A program made the position numbers and the translations under genes. Below the pieces are notes generated by a model that did not search any database, was not told the origin of the DNA, and saw only the letters and a list, made by a program, of their open reading frames with translations. Shown piece after piece: positions 1-6,562 of a stretch of DNA of 8,282 bases (position 1 is its first letter; every line of letters starts with the position of its first letter). Origin of the DNA: Anaerolineae bacterium (GTDB lineage Bacteria > Chloroflexota > Anaerolineae > B4-G1); the NCBI GenBank assembly GCA_016783285.1, contig JADHWW010000187.1:1-8282 (forward strand), in the 5' to 3' direction.

Positions 1-982
1 CTTCGAGGTGTTCTACCTGGCGCAGGTGTTCCATGCGATCTTTGCCGCCGATCAATTCCAGGTAACCGGCAAAGTCCTCAACGGTGTAGATGTACTTGTC
101 GAGATACTCGGCTGCGCCCTTGTCGGTCTTGGAGAGACGCAGCCACTCGCCGATGTGCACCTCGTCAAAGTAGTACCGGTCGGGCATCAGCGTGGGGTGG
201 GCGCCGGAGGGCACCTCAATCACCGCGTCCACCAGGTAGTAGGGAATGAGCGTGCGCCAGGGTTGGCTGCGGATCACGTCCTCGTCCACGACCTCCTCGG
301 TGGTGACGATCAGCCGCCGGGCAGCACGAGCCAACTCAAAGTCCTCGACGGCGATACCGTCAATCTGGCAGTTGCCATATTTGTCGCAGCGGTGGACGTG
401 CATCAGCACCACGTCGGGATAGCAGGCGGGGAGCAGGCAGACCGGCTTGCCGCTGAAGGGGTCTTCGATGACGCGGGCGGAACTGTGGGCCAGTGTGTCT
501 GTGCCGAGCATCACCCGGGTGGGGATGAACGGTAGCCCCATCGCGGCGGCCAGGAAGCGCCACTGGTAGCCGGCGTTGCTGATCTCGGCCACCACCTGGC
601 AGCGTCCGCCCTCGACGGCGCGGCGCGATGCGGGTGAGAGGCCGCGCAGTTCGTGCCCGAAGGCGTAGGCTACCTCGATGCGGTTGACGCATCCGGCGCC
701 GATGAGGACGTCGGAATCGTGGACGGCGGTCTTGCCGCAGAAGGTGAGGTCGCGCTTGCGCTGGCGGATGATCTCGTAGACGGCGGCCATCGAGACGCGG
801 ATGTGGCCAAAGCCGCCGCAGGCGATCAGAGCGCCGTTGGGCACGTACTGGGCGATTGCCTCGCGCAGTGTGGTGCGCTTGTCTTGCAGAGCGCGCGATT
901 TGTGGGCGGCGACCCAGGCGCGGTGCTCGTCCGGGTCGTGCCAGCCGATCAGTTCGCCCTGGCCTGTTTGTAGAACGTCCAC
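1..982 (-). CDS. CoA-transferase family I, alpha subunit (GctA/IpdA-like), 3' end cut by window
   Basis: About 327 residues are visible and the frame is still open at base 1, so only a short C-terminal tail should be missing (glutaconate CoA-transferase alpha is about 320 residues). Seen: a Gly-rich strand-loop near residues 54-60 (ACGGFGH), typical of the CoA-binding half of family I CoA-transferases, and later PDVVLMHVHRCDKYGNCQIDG, which matches the family's H-x-D-x-x-GN-x-x-x-G block. The catalytic Glu of this family is in the beta subunit, expected just beyond base 1. Start: GTG at 982, chosen because AGGAGG lies 8 nt upstream and no better in-frame start is seen; the HEPN stop is only 4 nt away. 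Known family role: moving CoA between carboxylic acids, or, in IpdAB, CoA-dependent ring hydrolysis. The substrate here is unknown. Family assignment is firm; the GctA or IpdA label is only a resemblance. Confidence 0.88.
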   Translation of the reverse strand, partial: MDVLQTGQGELIGWHDPDEHRAWVAAHKSRALQDKRTTLREAIAQYVPNGALIACGGFGHIRVSMAAVYEIIRQRKRDLTFCGKTAVHDSDVLIGAGCVNRIEVAYAFGHELRGLSPASRRAVEGGRCQVVAEISNAGYQWRFLAAAMGLPFIPTRVMLGTDTLAHSSARVIEDPFSGKPVCLLPACYPDVVLMHVHRCDKYGNCQIDGIAVEDFELARAARRLIVTTEEVVDEDVIRSQPWRTLIPYYLVDAVIEVPSGAHPTLMPDRYYFDEVHIGEWLRLSKTDKGAAEYLDKYIYTVEDFAGYLELIGGKDRMEHLRQVEHLE

Positions 983-986
983 CGTG

Positions 987-1412
987 TTATCCTCCTCGCC
1001 TCTTCTCATTTGTTCCAGGCTCTGCCCTTTGCCGGATTGAACTCACAAGTTGCCACGCCAGGTCCAGATCCGCTTTGATCTCCTCGAGGCTGTACTGTGT
1101 CAGTGGCCCTGGAGGATATCGCTCCTCAATGTAGTATCGCGTGGCTTTCTCGCACAGGTCAATGAACTGTGGATACAGGTCAGGCTCAAGTTGGGATACG
1201 AGGTTGAGCAAAGTGTCCAGTTCGTGAACCCACGGCGGCCTTTGCCCCTTGAGCACCAGGTAGCCTTTCAGATACTTTTCGATGGCCTGCTGGATGTGGT
1301 AGGCGATGACGTCTGTATATCCGCCCTCACCGTAGAGAAATTGGGCGGTTTCGATGTCGTGGTCTCCTCGTTCAAACCACTCCTGTGCCTGTTGCTTCAG
1401 TCCTTCATCCAT
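987..1412 (-). CDS. HEPN domain protein (PF05168-like), partner of the upstream MNT
   Basis: 141 residues, the usual size of a stand-alone HEPN protein. Seen: an all-helical pattern with the hallmark second helix AYHIQQAIEKYLKGYL (residues 37-52), then a PP-x-x-HEL loop (residues 59-65) and a TRYYIEERYP segment (91-100). HEPN proteins paired with MNT proteins often act as the RNase toxin of a type VII-like toxin-antitoxin pair. An R-x4-H string is present (R58 to H63), but it lies in the common HDL-type loop of this subfamily, so I do not claim it is the catalytic RNase motif. Start: ATG at 1412, overlapping the MNT stop by 8 nt. A longer in-frame extension to 1466 would run through the MNT gene and has no homologous look. 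The gene ends 4 nt before the CoA-transferase GTG. By eye it is less GC-rich than the metabolic genes. Confidence 0.85.
   Translation of the reverse strand: MDEGLKQQAQEWFERGDHDIETAQFLYGEGGYTDVIAYHIQQAIEKYLKGYLVLKGQRPPWVHELDTLLNLVSQLEPDLYPQFIDLCEKATRYYIEERYPPGPLTQYSLEEIKADLDLAWQLVSSIRQRAEPGTNEKRRGG
991..996 (-). promoter_or_regulatory. Shine-Dalgarno AGGAGG for the CoA-transferase, inside the end of the HEPN gene
   Basis: AGGAGG on the minus strand lies 8 nt before the GTG at 982 and within the last codons of the HEPN gene (stop TAA at 989-987). It fixes the GTG start and implies that the two genes share a transcript and are probably translationally coupled. Confidence 0.8.
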
Positions 1413-1725
1413 AAAGTGCCTTCCCCTTCTCCAACACCTCCTGGATGAAAAAGTCCTTGATGGCAAGCCGTTCTTCCAATTCCTGGGCCGTGTAGACGAG
1501 GGGTGACACAGACGCCCTACGGCTACGGTCCCTCACCAGTCGCTTGACCGTCATCCATCTCTTGAGAGGAGGCTCGTTGGTATCCTTGATAATCAGAAGG
1601 TCAATGTCGCTATCCTCATCCGGCTCCCCATAGGCGTAGGAACCGAAAAGGATGACTTTTCGCGGAGCGTATCCAGCGACGATCTTTTCCAGGATGTCTG
1701 GTATGACGTGCGGAAGTTTGTCCAT
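1405..1725 (-). CDS. Minimal nucleotidyltransferase (MNT), antitoxin-like
   Basis: 106 residues. The signature G28-S29-x10-D40-x-D42 of polymerase-beta-like minimal nucleotidyltransferases is intact (FGSYAYGEPDEDSDIDLLI). The third strand acid, often found in a VDV-type strand, is not obvious: the matching stretch reads ASVSPLVYT. The C-terminal IQEVLEKGKALYG tail is typical of the family. In MNT/HEPN pairs the MNT protein can act as antitoxin by adding AMP to the HEPN partner (known for MntA/HepT); here this is inferred from pairing and size. Start: ATG at 1725, with GAGG 8 nt upstream. Upstream ATGs around 1827-1821 would overlap the end of the nuclease-like gene and add a tail with no family likeness. 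The last 8 nt overlap the HEPN start. Confidence 0.87.
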   Translation of the reverse strand: MDKLPHVIPDILEKIVAGYAPRKVILFGSYAYGEPDEDSDIDLLIIKDTNEPPLKRWMTVKRLVRDRSRRASVSPLVYTAQELEERLAIKDFFIQEVLEKGKALYG

Positions 1726-1816
1726 CTTGCTTACCTCAGCATTACTATGCTTCCCTCTAGCCGCTTGCGGCGCGTGGCCAGTACTTCCCATTTCAGGTAG
1801 TTCAATATCAGCGCCC
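1726..1816 (-). other. 91-nt gap upstream of the MNT/HEPN pair
   Basis: This spacer separates the nuclease-like gene stop from the MNT start. It holds the MNT ribosome binding site (GAGG, 1734-1737) and a 12-bp perfect palindrome (GCCGCTTGCGGC, 1760-1771). The palindrome has no T-tract on either side, so I do not call it a terminator. No clear promoter hexamers were seen. Confidence 0.4.
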
Positions 1817-2914
1817 TCATACATCATACCGCTCGCGCAGGTAGTTTCGCCAGCCCAGGTCAATCCCTTCGATCTTATTCACACGCGCCATCAACTGCTC
1901 CACCGTCCAGTGACGCATCGGGGGCACACCTTTCAGCACAGCGTTCCACGCGCTGACTATGCCTTCTTTCTCCCCGTCAACCAGCGAACGGAGTTGTGGC
2001 GGAACTATGTGCAATTTAGTGTTTCTGGCAAAGCCGATGGAGACCACCTCAACCTCGTCCGCCTCGCCCGTTTGCCGGAGGTACGCTGCCAGGAGGAACT
2101 GACGCATCAGTTGATAGAACGGGTCCTGGAAGGGACAACCCTGCACGCTCGCAAAGGCAGAAAGCGAAATACCCGCTGCCTCCACGTGCTCCCAATAACG
2201 CCGTGACCTGCGGTCTCCGCCCGTCGTCAGCAAACACGACCGGGCAGGATCTACGTCCCTCGCCACGTCCAGCGCCCGACACTTGGCCTTGTCATCCTTG
2301 GAGGCCGAATGAAAGGCGCTACACGCACCAAAGTTGCTTTCGGTGTATTTCCACTCAACCAGCGTTATACACTTTCGCTTGCTCCTACCGATCCAGAAGA
2401 TGGCCGCGTCAATACTGGTGCGGTTCTGTCCCCGCTTTCCCCTCCTCGGCTCGCCCAGCCACTCTGTAGCACCTGGCGGGCCTGTGTATTCAAATTCGAT
2501 TCCCGTCACCTCCCGCAAACCGGGGAGGAAAGGGAAACGCTGCAATGCAGCTTTGGCCATATTGAGGTTCTGCCGGAGTGGAAAGAGAAAGTTCAGGCAC
2601 GCAGCCTGAGAACTTTTCAGATTCAGCACTTCGGAATGCAGGGCAATGTCTTCCTCAATGAGGTAGGACAGGATCGCGTCAGCCAGAGGCTCGTGGAAGG
2701 TCAGCCGTTTGTGGTCGGTGGGCAGAATGTGGGGATAGGTGTAGGCTGGCCGCTTGCTCGCGCTGCCGTCGCCGAGTTGAGGCCAGCGCCGGCGCTTGAA
2801 GGCGACCTGCCGAAAGATCTCTTGCTGCTCGAAACTGTTCTGCCGGTAGAACCAGGCGGTATCCCCGCCTTCCTCACCGGGAAGCACGTGACGCTTGATA
2901 GTGACTGGAGCCAT
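1817..2914 (-). CDS. PD-(D/E)XK nuclease-like protein, resembling the PGN_0703-type putative restriction endonucleases
   Basis: 365 residues. Seen: a conserved-looking SSQAACLNFLFPL segment (about residues 101-113), an IEFEYTG strand (139-145), then TSIDAAIFW with D169, followed 18 residues later by VEWKYTE with E187 and K189. D-x17-E-x-K fits a PD-(D/E)XK nuclease core, and the following NFGACSAF is of the kind seen after the K in the PGN_0703-type family. My family name comes from memory of these motifs and is not a search result. Start: ATG at 2914 (MAPVTIK), because AGGAGG lies 8 nt upstream; the upstream ATGs at 2935 and 3001 have weaker sites. No methyltransferase is visible beside it, so either it does not act as a classical restriction enzyme or its partner is elsewhere. 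By eye it is lower in GC than the thiolases. It is followed 91 nt later by an MNT/HEPN pair. Confidence 0.72.
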   Translation of the reverse strand: MAPVTIKRHVLPGEEGGDTAWFYRQNSFEQQEIFRQVAFKRRRWPQLGDGSASKRPAYTYPHILPTDHKRLTFHEPLADAILSYLIEEDIALHSEVLNLKSSQAACLNFLFPLRQNLNMAKAALQRFPFLPGLREVTGIEFEYTGPPGATEWLGEPRRGKRGQNRTSIDAAIFWIGRSKRKCITLVEWKYTESNFGACSAFHSASKDDKAKCRALDVARDVDPARSCLLTTGGDRRSRRYWEHVEAAGISLSAFASVQGCPFQDPFYQLMRQFLLAAYLRQTGEADEVEVVSIGFARNTKLHIVPPQLRSLVDGEKEGIVSAWNAVLKGVPPMRHWTVEQLMARVNKIEGIDLGWRNYLRERYDV

Positions 2915-3051
2915 CGTTTTCACCTCCTCGTCCATCTCGTTTACCTGAATCTGCTTTACTGAGACTGGCAGGGCGACGGGCCTAGGCCGGGTTCCATCCA
3001 CAGACCCGCCGCCCCGTCCGCTATCCGTTCCTTTCTCAATCCGTTGTTGTC
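2915..3051 (-). other. 137-nt gap between the DUF35 pair and the nuclease-like gene
   Basis: This is the longest gap in the window and the most likely place for the metabolic run to stop or a new promoter to lie. It contains the palindrome GGCCTAGGCC (2979-2988) and a weak CGGGT/ACCCG stem beside it, but no U-tract and no convincing -35/-10 pair. I see no gene in it apart from a possible N-terminal extension of the nuclease-like gene. Confidence 0.35.
2923..2928 (-). promoter_or_regulatory. Shine-Dalgarno deciding the nuclease-like gene start
   Basis: AGGAGG on the minus strand, 8 nt before the ATG at 2914. It supports a 365-residue protein over the 394-residue reading from 3001. Confidence 0.7.
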
Positions 3052-3525
3052 CTACACAGGCCTAAAGTACTCAATGTCCAGGATGCTTCCTTTGCGCTCC
3101 GCTTGTTCCTTGAAAACAACCTCAACGGGCATCCCGATGCAAACCTGGTCGGGCTCGACCTCGCCCAGGTAATGCACCAGCCCGCCGTCGGTGCCGTCCA
3201 GGTGCACGAAGGCCATGATGCGCGGCTCTGGCAGATAGTTGCCGTCCAGGTCCAGGTGGACGACAGTAAAGGTGTACACCTGGCCCGTAGTCGGCGCCTC
3301 CACCCACTCTTCCAGGTGTCCAAAGCACTGCTCGCAGTAGAGGCGCGGCGGAACGTAGGTGATGCCACAGGTCGGGCAGACAGTGCCCAGGAACTTGCCA
3401 TTGTCTTTGATCTCGCGGAAGAACTTTTCTCCGGCGATGCCGACGGTGTACCGGCCCTGGGTGGGCATGTCTCCTTCCCAGGCCAGCGCGTCGCGCGGGT
3501 GCTCGATTCGGTGTAACAAACTCAT
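3052..3525 (-). CDS. Zn-ribbon/OB-fold DUF35 protein (thiolase partner), copy 2
   Basis: 157 residues, close to the family's usual size. Order of parts: an N-terminal helix region, a zinc ribbon C50-x2-C53-x10-C64-x2-C67, then an OB-fold (about 71-155) ending in IEYFRP. DUF35 proteins bind thiolase-fold enzymes and help hold acyl-CoA substrates; known examples are ChsH2 with the steroid side-chain enzyme Ltp2, and the archaeal thiolase/HMG-CoA synthase complex. Pairing with the thiolase-fold proteins of this window is inferred from order and direction. Start: ATG at 3525, with GAGGAGG ending 6 nt upstream; that site overlaps the stop codon of the upstream DUF35 gene, only 12 nt away, which points to one transcript and coupling. 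The two copies share zinc spacing, an LGEV(E/D)P segment and the YFRP end, but are otherwise quite diverged. Confidence 0.9.
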   Translation of the reverse strand: MSLLHRIEHPRDALAWEGDMPTQGRYTVGIAGEKFFREIKDNGKFLGTVCPTCGITYVPPRLYCEQCFGHLEEWVEAPTTGQVYTFTVVHLDLDGNYLPEPRIMAFVHLDGTDGGLVHYLGEVEPDQVCIGMPVEVVFKEQAERKGSILDIEYFRPV

Positions 3526-3537
3526 CTCTGCCCTCCT

Positions 3538-4041
3538 CTACTCCAACGGCCTGAAGTAAGCAATGTCGGTGATAGCGCCTGTGCGCTCCTCGGCCGGCTT
3601 CCACACCGCCTGTACCCGCATGCCGATCTTGATCGCCTGCGGGTCCACCTCGCCCAGCATATGCATGATGCCCATCCCGGGCGAAGCGCCGTCAATCTCG
3701 ATGACAGCCGGCAATTGCGGCTCCTCCAGCCGGATCATGTCCCAGGTGACGTAACACAGGGAGAAAGTGACGATGGTGCCGGTGTCCTGGAGATCCACCC
3801 AGCGGTCGGTGGCGCAGAAGCAACTTTCGCAGAACATGCGGGGTGGGATCAGCACGCGGCCACATTCGGGGCAATGCCGTCCCATCAGTTTGCCGGCCTT
3901 TAGCCCTTGCAGGTAGCCGCCGATGGCCACGCCCGCATCCCAGGCGTAGCGGGTGTTGGGGTCCCACGTCTCGAAGAGAACGCGGCCCTCCTCAAAATCC
4001 TTTCTGCGAAGGTATACGGTGTCGTACACGTGTTCAATCAT
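3538..4041 (-). CDS. Zn-ribbon/OB-fold DUF35 protein (thiolase partner), copy 1
   Basis: 167 residues. A zinc ribbon C57-x2-C60-x10-C71-x2-C74 (HCPECGRVLIPPRMFCESC) is followed by an OB-fold with TGTIVTFSL and an ITDIAYFRPLE end. An N-terminal stretch of about 55 residues (YLRRKDFEEGRVLFETW) is rich in charged and aromatic residues and may pack on the thiolase partner. Start: ATG at 4041, with AAGGAG 7 nt upstream; the longer open frame to 4470 runs through the MNT-HEPN gene and is a shadow. It lies 31 nt after the MNT-HEPN stop. Two different DUF35 genes beside two different thiolase-fold genes suggest two enzyme pairs or one mixed complex; the sequence cannot say which. Confidence 0.9.
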   Translation of the reverse strand: MIEHVYDTVYLRRKDFEEGRVLFETWDPNTRYAWDAGVAIGGYLQGLKAGKLMGRHCPECGRVLIPPRMFCESCFCATDRWVDLQDTGTIVTFSLCYVTWDMIRLEEPQLPAVIEIDGASPGMGIMHMLGEVDPQAIKIGMRVQAVWKPAEERTGAITDIAYFRPLE

Positions 4042-4072
4042 TTTATGTCTCCTTCTGTTCGGTGAAAGATCG

Positions 4073-4870
4073 CTATTGAGATTTCTCTTCGTCCGTCGAT
4101 TCCAACTCTTGTTCGAATTGAACAAGCCGCTCCAGCAGCGCTTTGGCCAGAGCGATGACTTCTTCGGCATCGGCCTGATTGATGTTGGTGTCCTCCACAT
4201 AGCGGGCGCGGGCACGGGTTTCCAGTGCCAGGTGCAGGTCGCGCCCCATCTGGGCCGGCACCTTGCCTGTGCGGGCGTACAGGTCGCCGAAACGATTGAC
4301 CAGTCCGCCATGGCTGCGCGGCAACTCATCGAGTTCCAGGAGCAAGAGGCCCTTGACCGCCGTCTCGGCTGCGTTGTAGGCCAGATCGGCCGCCTCACGG
4401 TAGTCGCCGTTATCACAGACGTACCGCGCAACCCGCGAGTAGTCGGCTGCCAGCCGGTGCTTACCTGCAAGCAGGATGCGTTTCAAATTGTGCTCGCTCA
4501 TAGTCAGTATCTCCTTTCCTCGCCGCCGCAGCCGGTGGATGAAGGGAGAGGCCGGATGGTAGTAGTAGCTCAGCGGGAACACCAGCGGCTCCACGCTCTC
4601 TCCCGTTGCCAGGCCGGTCTCGAAAGCCAAGCCAGCACAGGTGCGACGCAAGGTCTGCAAGTCGCCTGTTCCCAGGACAAGCAGATCCACATCGCTCTCT
4701 GCTGTGACGTCGCCCTCCAACGTGCTGCCGAAGAGGACGACGCGCCCTACCTGAGCGCGCTCCGGCCGGCTCAACAGCCCCGCGACGAAGTTGTCCAGCG
4801 CACGCAGTTTGCGGCGATGTAGATCGTTCTTCGGGCGGACGAACCGCTCAGCGGCGATCTTCTCTATCAC
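4073..4870 (-). CDS. MNT-HEPN fusion protein
   Basis: 265 residues. The N-terminal half is a minimal nucleotidyltransferase with G48-S49-x10-D60-x-D62 (FGSTLEGDVTAESDVDLLVL) and a possible third acid at E94 (ESVEPLVF). The C-terminal half, from about residue 124, is a HEPN domain: DYREAADLAYNAAETAVKGL (156-175), then a SHGGLVNRFGDLY segment (186-198) and a RARYVEDTNI segment (221-230). No convincing R-x4-6-H RNase motif is seen; R131 to H138 fits the spacing but lies in the first helix. Start: GTG at 4870, 3 nt after the thiolase A stop, with GGGAG about 8 nt upstream. An internal ATG (M124, base 4501) with its own ribosome site sits exactly at the domain joint. MNT and HEPN normally form a toxin-antitoxin pair; fusion would fix them one to one. 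Confidence 0.85.
   Translation of the reverse strand: MIEKIAAERFVRPKNDLHRRKLRALDNFVAGLLSRPERAQVGRVVLFGSTLEGDVTAESDVDLLVLGTGDLQTLRRTCAGLAFETGLATGESVEPLVFPLSYYYHPASPFIHRLRRRGKEILTMSEHNLKRILLAGKHRLAADYSRVARYVCDNGDYREAADLAYNAAETAVKGLLLLELDELPRSHGGLVNRFGDLYARTGKVPAQMGRDLHLALETRARARYVEDTNINQADAEEVIALAKALLERLVQFEQELESTDEEKSQ
4511..4516 (-). promoter_or_regulatory. Internal Shine-Dalgarno AAGGAG at the MNT-HEPN joint
   Basis: AAGGAG lies 9 nt before the in-frame ATG at 4501, which starts MSEHNLKRILLAGKHRL, the natural start of a HEPN protein. Translation from here would give a 142-residue HEPN-only product. It may be a living start or a relic of two genes that became joined. Confidence 0.5.
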
Positions 4871-4873
4871 GCT

Positions 4874-6040
4874 CTACACTCCCATGACCACTACAGTGCC
4901 GACCTGCATCAGGTCGCCCCAGGCTTGCGCCAGGCCGCGCTTGGGATTGCCGGGCACCTGGCGGGCGCCGGCTTCCCCGCGCAACTGCCAGAATATCTCG
5001 GCCACTTTCATCAGGCCGGCGGCGGCGATGGGGTTGCCCACACCCAGCAAGCCCCCCGAGGGACACACGGGCAGGTCGCCGTCCCGCTGAGTTACCCCGG
5101 CTGCGGCGGCCTCCGGCGCTTTCCCCTTGTCGAACAGCATCAGCCCTTCCAGGTGGTGCAGTTCCTTGTAGTCGAAGGGGTCGTAAGGCTCGGCGATGTG
5201 GATCTGCTGGCGCGGCTCGGTGATGCCGGCCATCTCGTAGGCCATCCGCGCCGCCTCTTCGACGTAGACCGGGTATGAGAGGTCGCGGTTGGTCCAGTAA
5301 GCGGTATCCAGGTTCCAACCCACGCCTTCAATCCAGACCGGCTTGTTCGTCACGCGGCGGGCGACGTGGTTGGCGCACATCACGACCGCCACCGCGCCGT
5401 CGCTGATAGGACTCACGTCCCCTCGCTGCACCGGCCAGGCCATGACCTCGGTGTTCAAGATGTCCTCGACGGTAATGTTCGGGTCGCCTAGTAGCGCGGC
5501 GGGGTGGTCGGCGGCGTTGCGCTTGTTCTTGACCGCGACAGTGGCAATGTCCCGCTTGTCCAGCCCATAGCGGCTCATGTAAGCGTTCATTTCCAGCGCA
5601 AAGATCCATAGCAGATTCGGCCACAGAGGCCGCTCGGTGGTGTGGTCGAATATGGTAAGGAATGCCCCCTGCGGGTGAGGCTGGCAGGAGGACATTTTTT
5701 CCTCGCAGACGACCAAGACGGTGTCAAATAGGCCGCTGGCGATGTGGTACCAGCCTTGGATGGGGGCAAAGACGCCCGTGCCCCCGCCGACATAGCCGCG
5801 CATATAAGGCTTGCCCCAGGCCCCGCAGCCGTCGGAGAGATACTCGCCCTTCATGTGTACGCCGTCAAAGGCGTCGGGCGCGGTGCCGATCACCACGGCG
5901 TCCACGTCGTCCAGCGTCATCTCACAGGATTCCAGCGCCAGGTGTGCGGCCTCCCACGCCAGTTCCTTGGGTGTTTCTTGGGCGCGGCGCACGAATTTGG
6001 TCATTCCCGCGCCGACTATTGCAACTCTCGATTTACTCAT
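4874..6040 (-). CDS. Thiolase-fold protein (SCP2/lipid-transfer type), thiolase A, without the classical active-site Cys
   Basis: 388 residues, full length for SCP2-type thiolases. Seen: N-terminal VAIVGAGMTKF (6-16); the region where the nucleophilic Cys of thiolases normally sits reads GYVGGGTGVF (82-91), with no Cys; SPISDGAVAVVM (210-221); AEPYDPFDYKEL (283-294) where SCP2 thiolases have an HDCF-like loop; CPSGGLLGVGNPIAAAGL (326-343), where the GHP His is Asn336; and the C-terminal end QVGTVVVM. The fold is clear, but the usual Cys/His machinery for Claisen condensation is missing. Related DUF35-dependent proteins such as Ltp2 do retro-aldol carbon-carbon cleavage, so non-Claisen chemistry, or a structural role beside thiolase B, is possible. 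Start: ATG at 6040, with AAGGAGG 5 nt upstream. The MNT-HEPN gene follows after 3 nt. Confidence 0.88.
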   Translation of the reverse strand: MSKSRVAIVGAGMTKFVRRAQETPKELAWEAAHLALESCEMTLDDVDAVVIGTAPDAFDGVHMKGEYLSDGCGAWGKPYMRGYVGGGTGVFAPIQGWYHIASGLFDTVLVVCEEKMSSCQPHPQGAFLTIFDHTTERPLWPNLLWIFALEMNAYMSRYGLDKRDIATVAVKNKRNAADHPAALLGDPNITVEDILNTEVMAWPVQRGDVSPISDGAVAVVMCANHVARRVTNKPVWIEGVGWNLDTAYWTNRDLSYPVYVEEAARMAYEMAGITEPRQQIHIAEPYDPFDYKELHHLEGLMLFDKGKAPEAAAAGVTQRDGDLPVCPSGGLLGVGNPIAAAGLMKVAEIFWQLRGEAGARQVPGNPKRGLAQAWGDLMQVGTVVVMGV

Positions 6041-6051
6041 AGCTGCCTCCT

Positions 6052-6087
6052 TACTTGTTTCCTTGTCTACTTGTTTCCTTGTCTACT
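6052..6087. repeat. 16-bp tandem repeat, 2.25 copies
   Basis: The plus strand reads TTGTTTCCTTGTCTAC twice in a row (6055-6070 and 6071-6086), and the 16-base period holds over 6052-6087. Each unit is itself two near-matching 8-mers (CTTGTTTC, CTTGTCTA). It fills most of the 50-nt gap between the split MNT gene and thiolase A and ends close to the thiolase ribosome site. It is too short for a CRISPR and has no spacers. Confidence 0.85.
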
Positions 6088-6090
6088 CCG

Positions 6091-6538
6091 CTATAGTCTA
6101 ACTGTTGCAAGGCTTGGTACCTCCCATACGTGTTCCTTGATCTTGTGCGCCCGCCAGGCTCTCAGTTGGCTGGCAAAACGCCTGGTCAGATGACGGAAGA
6201 AATCCCTCCGGTCATACATCAGTCGGTGAGCGTCATAGATCTCAAACATCAATGGCGCGCCGGTGGCGATAGCCCGCTCCGCCTCATCTTGCGTAACCAA
6301 AAGTATCTGGATGGGCAAGCCATAGTCGAAGCCCACCTCGGCGATGTCCAGCGCCAGTTCCCGCTTCTGTCTCTCGTCGGGCAGAGACCGCGATGATGAG
6401 ATGATCAAAGTCAGAATCGGGACGGGCGTTACCTCGTGCACGGCTGCCGTAGAGCACGACCGACACCAAGTCGTCGCCAAAGAGGGAGTGCGCTCTGGTC
6501 ACGGTCTCTTTCAGCAGGACTTTATAGACTCCTGGCAT
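6091..6538 (-). pseudogene. Minimal nucleotidyltransferase split by a +1 frameshift
   Basis: The first frame, from ATG at 6538 (AAGGAG 6 nt upstream), gives VVLYGSRARGNARPDSDFDHLII with G31-S32-x10-D43-x-D45, the MNT signature. After about residue 49 it turns into an unrelated-looking tail that stops at 6284. The next frame (+1) picks up SRSLPDERQKRELALDIAEVG and runs to a TAG at 6093-6091 with a normal-looking MNT C-terminus (PIQILLVTQDEAERAIATG, then FEIYDAHRLMYDRRDFF). Joined, the protein would be about 149 residues. The shift lies between about 6403 and 6385, in the slip-prone ATCATCTCATCATC. It could be a true decay, a sequencing or assembly error, or, least likely, a programmed shift. 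No HEPN partner follows; thiolase A is next. The likely third acid is Q in the QILLV strand. Confidence 0.8.
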
Positions 6539-6562
6539 AACTCACTCCTTGGTGGACCTGGA

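Noticed and set aside
8..535. 175-residue plus-strand open frame
   Set aside because: It is antisense to the CoA-transferase; its Val/Gly/His-rich make-up is typical of a reversed GC-rich gene.
2309..2962. 217-residue plus-strand open frame
   Set aside because: It is antisense to the nuclease-like gene, which has a motif-bearing product and a strong start site; the plus-strand product looks random.
2979..2988. GGCCTAGGCC palindrome as terminator or operator
   Set aside because: There is no room for a loop, no T-tract and no second copy; a 10-bp GC palindrome is expected by chance in such DNA.
4042..4470. N-terminal extension of DUF35 copy 1
   Set aside because: This stretch is the MNT-HEPN gene read in another frame; the ATG at 4041 with AAGGAG is the natural start.
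3953..4822. 289-residue plus-strand open frame
   Set aside because: It lies antisense to the MNT-HEPN gene, has no family-like motifs and no ribosome site worth noting; it is a GC-rich shadow.
6052..6087. Start of a CRISPR array
   Set aside because: Units abut without spacers and are only 16 bp long, so this is a simple tandem repeat.
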